Assembly: GCA_039621445.1 (NCBI GenBank)
Contig: CP154956.1
Coordinates: forward strand, 43,362,437 to 43,426,436
Direction: 5' to 3'
DNA length: 64,000 nucleotides
Origin: Euglena gracilis
Lineage: Eukaryota > Euglenida > Euglenophyceae > Euglenales
The first letter of the stretch is position 1. Each line of letters starts with the position of its first letter. Positions 56,241 through 64,000 of this stretch are shown piece after piece. Under the pieces are notes generated by a model. The model saw only the letters and a list, made by a program, of their open reading frames with translations, ran no database searches and had not been told where the DNA came from. A program made the position numbers and the translations under genes.

Positions 56241-57540
56241 TTTGAAATTTTTGTTCTAGGAACCAAATTCTGACTCGTCCATTTTCGTTCATTTTGTGCC
56301 ACATTAGGCCATTTCGGGGCCATTATTGGCCAATTGTCGGCCATTTCGGCGCATCGTGAGCTGGTTGAACCCCTGCTTTGCCCAATCCTTGTCCTCCTCC
56401 TCCTGCGACTTCTTCCTCCCCATGGCCTCTCTCTTTCTGTCATTTTTGTGCCATTTTAATTTATTGAAACCGTGTTTGGGCCGATTTCGAGACTTTAAAA
56501 GTCTTAAATCTTCGCCCAAAACACAGTTTCAAACAAGAATAGTGTTTTGGGCCAAGGTTTTAGGGGGGCCCAGGGGCGACCGCGGCGCCTTCGGCGCCGC
56601 GGTCCCCGCCCCATGGGCTCCCCCTAACTCTTGGCCCAAACACAGTTCTTGACACATTATTCTGTTATTGCACGTTTTGTTGCGCAGTATCTCATACTTC
56701 TTCGACGTTATCAACAGTCTTGAGCTCCCCTAACGCTTGCGCTAATTGACCTCATGTGTTCCATCCGCTCGATGGCCACTGCTCCTCCATGTTCGGGGGC
56801 TTGATTTTGTATTTGCTTCCACAATGTGAACATGAAGGGCCTCTAAAAATAATACAGATGCTTTCACTTTTCGAAATAAGATGTGAAAGAAAACAATAGA
56901 AAGCCCCCTAAATCTGCATATGAACACCCCACATCCCTTCACATCGGTAGGCATTGCCTCGCGTCGGTTGAACGGTTCGCGCCAGCTTCATCAGTTTCTT
57001 GGCTTGAAAGCATCTGGCCGACAAAAGTTCAAAGGTAATTCTTCCAAATCACTGCCTTCGAAAGTTTTGCTCGTTGAACGAAAAGGATTTCGATTTTGTC
57101 CAGTTTTATTGTAAAATATAACCCACCATGAATCAGACTAGGCTTTGAAGATGGCCAAAGTCCGGTGCCAAAGGTGCCGGGAATTTTTTTTGAGCTTTTT
57201 TTGGTCCAAAATGGCCATTTTATGGTGTAATATTTTTCATTGGTATCGGGGGGGGGTGGCACTGGGGGGGGGTCCCAAAAATGGCCACCTGTGCAGGGGG
57301 GGGGGGCAACTTGCCCCAACTGGATTGCCGACGCTCCTTTCGGGTCATTTAAGGTTACGTTTTCGCTGCACCGCCAGTTTATTATGGGGTTATTTGAAGG
57401 AGAAGGGTTAGGTGCCAACCTGGCCATACTCCTTCAATAACCCTAAAAATTCCGACCTAGAAAAATTTCGGTGGAACCCATTTTAGTTCATTTCGGGGCC
57501 GCAAAACGGTTTCAGGTTTTCGTCGATTTGGCCGGTTGGA
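56240..57540. other. No recognisable gene
   Basis: AT-rich with one CGGCGCCTTCGGCGCCG hairpin at 56582-56598. Frames are short. Confidence 0.45.
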
Positions 57541-57542
57541 AC

Positions 57543-58069
57543 TGAGATCTTGGGTACTTGTCTGTTATCGCACGACATACCCCCCCCCTTTTGGTTGTCG
57601 CACGACACCTTATTTTTGGTCTTATGGGGTTATTTCAAGGAGTAGGGTTAGGTGCGCACAGGCCACATTGCGCTACATGGCCACGTTGCGCTACATGTCC
57701 ATGTTGCGCTACATGGGAGGTTAGGCAGGGGTGGGGGGGGGGGGGGTTGGGGGCTTCGCCCCTAAAGGAATTTCAATGGAGAAACTTCACCGGTGAAGTT
57801 CACCGGTGAAGTTCACCGCCATGTATTTCCAATGAAGAGGGGGGGGGTGGGGGGGGTCCCGCCCGAAAAACCCAAAGTCACCGCCTGATCTCCATGGCCA
57901 TGTTGCGCTACATGGCCATGTAGCGCAACATGGCCATGTAGCGCAACATGGCATTTGCGCACCTAACCCTACTCCTTCAAATAACCCCATAAGACCAAAA
58001 ATAAGGTGTCGTGCGATAACCAAAAGGGGGGGGGTATGTCGTGCGATAACTGACAAGTACCAGATCTTG
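57543..58069. mobile_element. Foldback element with long arms
   Basis: Arms of about 170 bp: GTTATCGCACGACATACC, a CTTATTTTTGGTCTTATGGG block and 18-bp TTGCGCTACATGGCCATG repeats. The right arm ends GTACCAGATCTTGC. A copy of the 54545 repeat (57745-57895) sits in the loop. Confidence 0.8.
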
Positions 58070-58079
58070 CACACAAAAA

Positions 58080-59400
58080 ACGCTGCACCGCAATTGGGGT
58101 ACTGTGGACCAATGTTTCCCGAGTCCCCCCCCCAATTAATTGACCCCCCCCAATTGCAATTGGGCCCCCGGCCAGAGCCCAGTTGGGTGAGGGGGATGGA
58201 AATCCATTGCTGTTTTAGGGTACATGGGCTGGAAAATGCTTCATTTTGCGCAAAGCGCCAAGAGATTTTTTGGCCTTATCGGGATACGATTTCCCATGTA
58301 GTATGGGACCCCCCCAGTCGGGACCCCCTCGGCAGGGCACAGGACCCCCCACCGCCCCCCCTCCTGGAAAGTCCTCGTCAGGCGTGCCGACCCCCCCCCC
58401 CCGAGGTGCTGGGCTCTGGAACGTGGTGGGTTGAAACAGGCTTCAAAAAATGTGCTCAAAAAATTTCGCCACTCAATTATCTGATGATATTCCGATTCCC
58501 CTGCAACTGAACGCCAGGCCTGCCGGGCTCGCAGATGCCTGAAACATCTGCTGCATCATGGCACCATCAGGCAGGTAAAGAGCTCAGCACTGCACAAAAC
58601 CTTGGGGGATTTTGTGTTTCATCTTCCCACTCAAACCGGGGTGATACGGCCTTTTCAGGGATTGAACCCCTGATGTGGCGTTTTGGCCGTTTTTTTTTTT
58701 TATTTTGGGTCAAAAAAATTGAATCCAAATGGTGGCAACTGGCCCTGGCATGTTGACGGATTGACAGAGAACTCCAAGGGCTAAATTTCAGATGCCCAGT
58801 GATTTCCTTCAATTGGCCACTTTTGGAGATGTTTGAAATTTTTAATTTTCAAACAATTTTTGACCCCGACTGTGTGCCCATGTCAGTGTGGCAATTGCAG
58901 TGTTTCAATGAACACCACACATAGTTGGCTTCTGACCTCGACCCTGTTTTGGGGGGGGGGATAAATGCACAAAATGAGCCCTCGACATTTCTGGTGGGAA
59001 GACCAGGTGGGGGACGTGCCCATCAGTTTTCAACGGCAGATTTGGGATTTTATATCGGGGTTAGCAGCACAGCTGAGACCACATGCCCCCACCTGTCTCT
59101 ATGCTGTACAGCAAAAAAAAAAAAGTGCCAAAAAGTGCCAAAAAATCGCACCTCGGGACTGTCAAAGCCCCCCCGTCACCGTGGATGTTGGACACTTTGG
59201 GGGGGTGAGGGTGATCCCCTTCCCAGGGGCAGGGGGGTGTAGAAAGTGGGGGTCGGGAGGGGAGTGGGGGAGCCGCCCCCCCCCCCCCCCCCCCCGGGAT
59301 TTCGGCAAACAACAACAAAAGCAATGGTTTTGTTAGGCTTGTCAGGGATCTCGCCCCCCAGGAAAAATTTTTTTGGGTTTGCCCCCCCCGGGGAAAAATT
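58080..59400. other. No recognisable gene
   Basis: G/C runs near 58120-58165 and 58310-58400 with a CCCTCGGCAGGGC phrase; the remainder is unremarkable. Confidence 0.4.
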
Positions 59401-59424
59401 GTTCCTACACCTATGCCAGGGGGT

Positions 59425-59511
59425 CCAGGACCCCTATCTTTCATCAGGGAAAAGATATTTCTGATGAAACATCAGAAATATCTTTTCCCTGGTGAAAGAT
59501 AGGGGTCCTGG
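59425..59511. repeat. Hairpin, 42-bp arms, 3-base loop
   Basis: CAGGACCCCTATCTTTCATC...TTTCTGATG pairs with its complement; one or two mismatches. Confidence 0.9.
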
Positions 59512-59699
59512 AAGCCTGACCCACACCCACCGCATGTGTGCCACCTATGTGCCACCTTTGGCAAAATTTGGTGCACCCTCCTCAAAGTGACCAAAGACGC
59601 TGAAGGCAAAATCCAACCCCCCCACCAAAGGGACCACACAAAAAAGAATAAAATACACCACGAGAAAAACCTGGGTGGGTGAGAGCATACCATTGTTTA

Positions 59700-60540
59700 A
59701 CACCTGTCCCACCCCCCCCCCCCAGGGGGTGACTGGTTTTTTCAGAGTCACTGACTGGTTTTCTGGCCAAGAGCCCTGGGTAGGCTCGAAAATGTTAAGT
59801 GGCTGGCCTGGTGCCAAAGGTGCCGGAATTTTTTGGGGGATTTTTTGAGACTTTTTGGCAAAAGTGCCTTACCAACATGAGCGCATTCAAGAGTGGCCGA
59901 TCCCGGGGGGGGTGACTGATTGGTGTTTTTGGGGGAAAGTGACTGACTGGATTTTTCAGAGTGGAAAGTGACCCCCCCCTGGGTCGCTAATGGCAATGGT
60001 GTGGGTGAGAGGGTGTCTATACTGGGCCCCGAGCGAGAAATTGTTGATACACCGGGGGGGGGGGGCTGCCACCCGCCCCCGGACCCCCCCTCCAATGACA
60101 AAATCCCCTTGCGTGCAAGGCAACAATGGCCGAATCGTGATCCCTGATGAACTCAGTCGGCCTACGGCCTCCTCCCAGGGGGGGCTGCCGCCCCCCCCCC
60201 CACCCCGGACCCCCCATGAAAAAAGTCCCCTTGTGTGTGCAAAGCAACGATGGCCCAATCGCGTTTTTTTTTTTTTGGAAATTGACCCCCGAATGGAGGT
60301 TTTGAAGTCATTTGGGTGGGGTTTGAGCCATTTTCCTGCATACCATCCCCCCCCATTATGTACCTCCCCCGGGAGGCCGAAACTGGGGGGGAGGTACATA
60401 ATGGGGGGGGGAGGTTCACAATGGGGGGACATGCCTGCGGATGGCCGGGTGAGGTGCATTCCTCTTGGGACTGCCCCCCCCCCCCATTATGTACCTCCCC
60501 CCCAGGGGGTACATAATGGGGGGGATGGTATTTTTGGAGG
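59700..60540. repeat. GTGACTGACTGG and ATTATGTACCTCCCC modules
   Basis: GTCACTGACTGGTTTT phrases at 59720-59965; ATTATGTACC and GGTACATAATGG inverted pairs at 60345-60530; CAAGGCAACAATGGCC phrases between. Confidence 0.6.
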
Positions 60541-60759
60541 GGGGGGCTTAAAACCCCTTTTAGAGGGGGGGGGGTGGACTTCTTATTGGTGGTCGCTAGC
60601 GACTAGTTGGCCCAACCACCCCTGGGAGGAGGCCGCAGGTTGACTAAGTTCATCAGGGCTCGCGATTCGGCCATCGTTGCATTGCACACACAAGGGAATC
60701 TTGTTATTGAAGGGGGGGGGCCCGGGGGGGGGCAGCCTCCCCATGGGAGGAGGCCGTAG

Positions 60760-61140
60760 CACCACCCAAAATTAGGCATTTTCTGACCCAAATTTTGGAG
60801 GGGTTGACACTGTAAAATCAGACGTTTTCCACCCAAAATTTGGATTTTACCCCAAAATTGGGCATTTGACACCGAAAATCTGAAGTTTGCACCTAAAACT
60901 TGGCATTTCTCTTCCAAAAATTGGATTTTACTCTCAAAGATAGGCATTTCCCCCAAAATTTGGAATTTGCATCCCAATTAGGCATTTATCCCTCAAAGTT
61001 AGGAATTGGCCCACCAAATTAGCTGTTGGTATTTGCCCCTCAAAATTAGGAACCTTTTCATTGATTAGGAATTTGCCACTCAAAATTCGGAATTGGAACA
61101 CCAAATAGCGCATTTGCAACCCAAATGAGCTCCGCAACAT
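60760..61140. repeat. Degenerate tandem repeat AAAATTAGGCATTTGCACCC
   Basis: About 13 units of 26-30 bp with drifting sequence. No gene. Confidence 0.65.
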
Positions 61141-61167
61141 AACCCGGCTTCCGTCATGCTGTCGACA

Positions 61168-61168
61168 C

Positions 61169-61261
<93 letters not shown>

Positions 61262-61262
61262 A
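61168..61262. repeat. CA microsatellite
   Basis: About 46 uninterrupted AC units. Confidence 0.98.
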
Positions 61263-61364
61263 CACATCCTAAGTTGCACCAAACTGCAAGGGTACACCAT
61301 GACCAACATCACACAGCATCACGTATGGTATGGCCAAGCCAAAGCTGTACCTGGGGGGTCGGCA

Positions 61365-62160
61365 CACCCCGCCCCCCCCCCCCTCACCGACCCCCTCGCC
61401 ACGCCATTTTGCCCCCCCGCCCCCCCCCCCTTCCAGACCCCCTCGCCACGCCATGTCAGCCGCGCCAAAGAAAATTTTCTTGGAGAACCCCCGCGCACCC
61501 CTCCCCCCCCCCATCCGGGACCCCCTCGCCACGCCAAAAACCCCCCACCCCCCCCCCCTAGCCGGACGGCTCGCCACGGCGTGCCGACCCCCCCCCTGCT
61601 CCCAGGGAGAACCTTCCCCCTGCCCTGCTGGAGGCGTGGGAGGCCTACCGCCCGGCCCAGACCGTTGGGAAGGAGGCCACCACCCAATACAGCCCGAAGC
61701 GCACCACCGATGCCGAGGCCCTCACGTTGTGCTCATTCCCTGTCAACCGCCGGCCACGGGACTTCAACCCGCGCCGCACCGCCCCCCGCAGCGGAGGCCC
61801 TCTGAAGGTGGTGGATGGGTGGATGGGCACCCCCACAGCCAGCCATGTCCGCAATGCATTTGGGACACTTTTTGGCACTTTTTGGGGGGTCCCCCGGGAC
61901 GCCGGCTTCACGCCCAAAGGGGGGTTGGTACACCCCTTCCCCCCCCCTCCCCAAGGGCCTCGCCACGCCATTTACCCCCTCCCCTCCCCCCCCTAGCCGG
62001 ACCCCCTCGCCACGCCACCGGGGATTTTCGCGTTTTTTGAACGAAAATTTTGTTGGAAACCATGGTACACCCCTCCCCCCCCTGGTCGCCGACCCCCTCG
62101 CCACGCCATTTACCCCCCCCCCTATTCGGACCCCCTCGCCACGGCGTACCAACCACCCAA
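61365..62160. repeat. GACCCCCTCGCCACGCCA repeats
   Basis: About eight copies separated by C runs and unrelated spacers. A GC-rich patch at 61610-61830 (plus) reads LPPALLEAWEAYRPAQTVGK in one frame and looks exon-like, but I cannot name it. Confidence 0.6.
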
Positions 62161-62721
62161 ACCGGCGTCGTAGGACGCCAGTTCCGTGAAGCCGGAGCCC
62201 CCCGACACGGTTTTAACGTCCAGCTGTCCCCCCTTGCCCACAGTACAGCTGAGAACGATGCAGATTGGGTGGATTCTATGGCTTCTTTTTTTTTTCACAG
62301 GAATGTGAGCACCTTTCATGTCATGTGTTCCCCTGGATGGCAAGTTTTTTACGAAGGGAGAGGGGCAAATGCACAATCCCTATTACTTGCGACCTTTTCC
62401 TTCAATGCCGGAACAAGCTGTTCCACACATTGATTCATACAGGCATGCTCCGACTCCCCATCTCCAGTAAAACAGGCACCTGATTATGGGCCTGACCCCT
62501 TTCGGAATTCGAAACTGACAGGATCAAGTTTCAGCCGGCGCAATGACTTAGACGGGGGGGGGGGAGGTAGTGGGCAGTCGGCAACTACCCAATGTCATCA
62601 TTTCATCACTTATTATTATTTATTTTTATTGCTCATCTGAGTCGGCCGACCAATTATGCCCCCACCTCCAGCTATTCCCATATTCCCATTGGGGGGACGG
62701 GAATAGCTCACTGTCATTACA

Positions 62722-62840
62722 CAAAAATCGTCCATGTCACCCGGACACACCGTGTGTCCGGGTTATGGGCGCCGAAGGCGCCCATAACCCGGGTACACGG
62801 TGTGTCCGGGTTACAATGGACGATTTTTGTCTATATCCGT
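62722..62840. repeat. Large hairpin next to copy 2
   Basis: ACAAAAATCGTCCAT...GTCCGGGTTATGGGCGCC folds onto GGCGCCCATAACCCGGG...ATGGACGATTTTTGT. Arms about 55 bp. Confidence 0.9.
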
Positions 62841-63662
62841 TGACTAAGAGGCCCAAGACACACACTGTGTCTCGTGGAACTTAGCCACGCATTGTCTACC
62901 CCGTATTTTTTTGCGATTTTTTGTCAAATTTTCAGTCCACGGGGACACACACTGTGTCTCGTGGACTGCCAGTCCACGAGACACAGTGTGTGTCCTCGTG
63001 AACTGAAAAAATCAAGAATTCCCACTGGTCCGACCAACAAGTGCCCCCCAACAACTTGGCCTTTCGGCAACTTTTGGCTTAGAGCATAAAGGTTTCTCGT
63101 GGACAAGTTTTACCACATTCCACTACCTGTCCTTGCAGTTTTTTCTTTCGGAAAATGAAGAAGACCGCAAACAGTGTGGACCGCATGCTGCCCCGACCCC
63201 CGAAACCAGATGAATTTGTTGCTACACTGGAAAAGTATTTGGTCGATTTGCAGAAGGGCCCTGCTGTTGACCCAATACACGGTACGTTGTTGGCCAACGT
63301 GTTGGAAGAGAAGCCAAAAAGGACCGCAAAGGCTGAGCGTGTAGCTGTTACACGCCCGTTGGAGTTCCAGCAGGTGTGTAAACATCTGAACGCTCAGTAT
63401 GAGGACCTGGATGGCTTTTTTTCCGCATGGGCTGGTTGGGTCATTGACCCCAGATATTTGTTTGATGAGGCTACCCTCATCAATCAAGCTGAGCAACAAC
63501 GCCGGGCACAGTATGGCACCACATTCCAATTCGAGACATACCTGCCTTCTACTGTCCGAGGTCATTTCAACTCCTAGAACACCTCGCATTTGTGGCAAAC
63601 ACCTTTTATTACTCAGTCCACGAGACACAGTGTGTGTCTTGGGCCTCAGTCCACGGATATAG
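62831..63662. mobile_element. TIR element, unrecognised protein family, copy 2
   Basis: 832 bp. Inverted repeats of about 50 bp start CTATATCCGT and include GAGGCCCAAGACACACACTG. 62933-63006 is an internal hairpin of the CCACGAGACACAGTGTGTGTC module. Carries the open frame 63155-63577. Confidence 0.85.
63155..63577 (+). CDS. Element protein, copy 2 (open, truncated)
   Basis: 140 codons, the only undisrupted copy: MKKTANSVDRMLPRPPKPDE, AVDPIHGTLLANVLEEK, YEDLDGFFSAWAGWVIDPRY, LFDEATLINQAEQQRRAQYG and ending STVRGHFNS. It stops where copy 1 continues for about 90 residues, so it is probably a truncated product. I cannot assign a function; a helical DNA-binding domain of a recombinase would fit the length and helix content. 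Confidence 0.6.
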   Translation: MKKTANSVDRMLPRPPKPDEFVATLEKYLVDLQKGPAVDPIHGTLLANVLEEKPKRTAKAERVAVTRPLEFQQVCKHLNAQYEDLDGFFSAWAGWVIDPRYLFDEATLINQAEQQRRAQYGTTFQFETYLPSTVRGHFNS

Positions 63663-63856
63663 CACTTTTTTACAAAAAACTTCCCCAAAAAGTGCTCAAA
63701 AATCGACTTTTTTGGGACATTTTCTATACACAAATTGTGGCTGAGCCCAGATTTCAGGCTGAAATTTGGGTCAGCCACAATTTGTTTAAAACCGTTAACC
63801 GTTCACGGGCTTCCCCACGTGAGGAAACGGGGTGCGTTCACGGGTGCGCACTACGG

Positions 63857-64000
63857 CACCCGTGAACGCAACTCAGCACACACAAAATGATACGTCTCGC
63901 CACAAACGGAACAACGAACACTTTTGGCTGCAGCCACATCCGTGTCACTAAAAGCACGCACACCACACCGTGGGCACAACGGAATAGAAGATGGGGGTGC
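63857..64000 (-). CDS. Zinc-finger fragment at the window edge
   Basis: Reads SIPLCPRCGVRAFSDTDVAA and SVRCSVCGETYHFVCAELRS, then a stop. C-x2-C...C-x2-C-x4-H-x2-C resembles the start of a PHD or treble-clef finger. Continues beyond the window. Confidence 0.45.

Noticed and set aside
58640-58690. Box B-like GGGTTCAATCCC on the minus strand
   Set aside because: Isolated; upstream sequence does not fold as a tRNA.
59425-59511. Hairpin as another CAG...CTG hAT MITE
   Set aside because: It begins CAGG and ends CCTG, but the flanking eight bases (AGGGGGTC and GAAGCCTG) do not match.
61274-62040. Long histidine/proline-rich plus-strand frames
   Set aside because: Driven by C runs and CCTCGCCACGCCA repeats.

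Overview
This is nuclear DNA of a eukaryote, most likely a euglenid such as Euglena. The case rests on its splicing. Two multi-exon genes on the minus strand contain ordinary GT-AG introns mixed with introns that lack GT-AG. The ends of the second class pair with each other: pairing starts at intron position +4, often with CAG, and stops five bases before the next exon, often with CTG. That is the published signature of euglenid nonconventional introns. Base composition is mixed, with GC-rich exons in AT-rich, repeat-filled surroundings and many long runs of G or C. The organism call is an inference; a dinoflagellate or another protist with odd introns is less likely.

Layout. 1-650 holds the edge of an unidentified minus-strand gene interrupted by a 281-bp hAT-like element. 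1160-4480 is a divergent tandem array plus small hAT-like elements. 5414-16705 (minus) is a 17-exon gene for an RRM domain fused to a DDX43-like DEAD-box RNA helicase; every helicase motif and 15 of its 16 splice junctions could be placed to the base, the other (intron 12) to within one base. 17544-29723 (minus) is an exostosin-like glycosyltransferase in at least nine exons, one junction of which is occupied by a 2.7-kb transposon. 29.9-31.9 kb holds several tandem repeats. From about 35 kb to the end the window is a dense transposon graveyard: foldback elements, G/C-tract modules, a hAT transposase fragment, an eEF1A gene fragment with an intron, a tRNA-like unit, and three related elements with roughly 50-bp terminal inverted repeats that carry the same unrecognised protein family.

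Main idea. Three small elements begin CAG, end CTG and are flanked by 8-bp duplications (7/8, 7/8 and 8/8 matches), as hAT transposons are. Nonconventional introns here remove three bases before the CAG and five after the CTG, eight in all, which is exactly the element plus one copy of an 8-bp duplication. One of the three elements sits inside an exon, where that rule restores an open frame. This suggests that these introns are fossil hAT-like insertions spliced within their target-site duplication.

The two complete genes run in the same direction, about 840 bp apart. Nothing in the sequence links their functions: one is RNA metabolism, the other glycan synthesis. Exon ends were placed by eye from reading frame, family motifs and end pairing; no transcript data were available.
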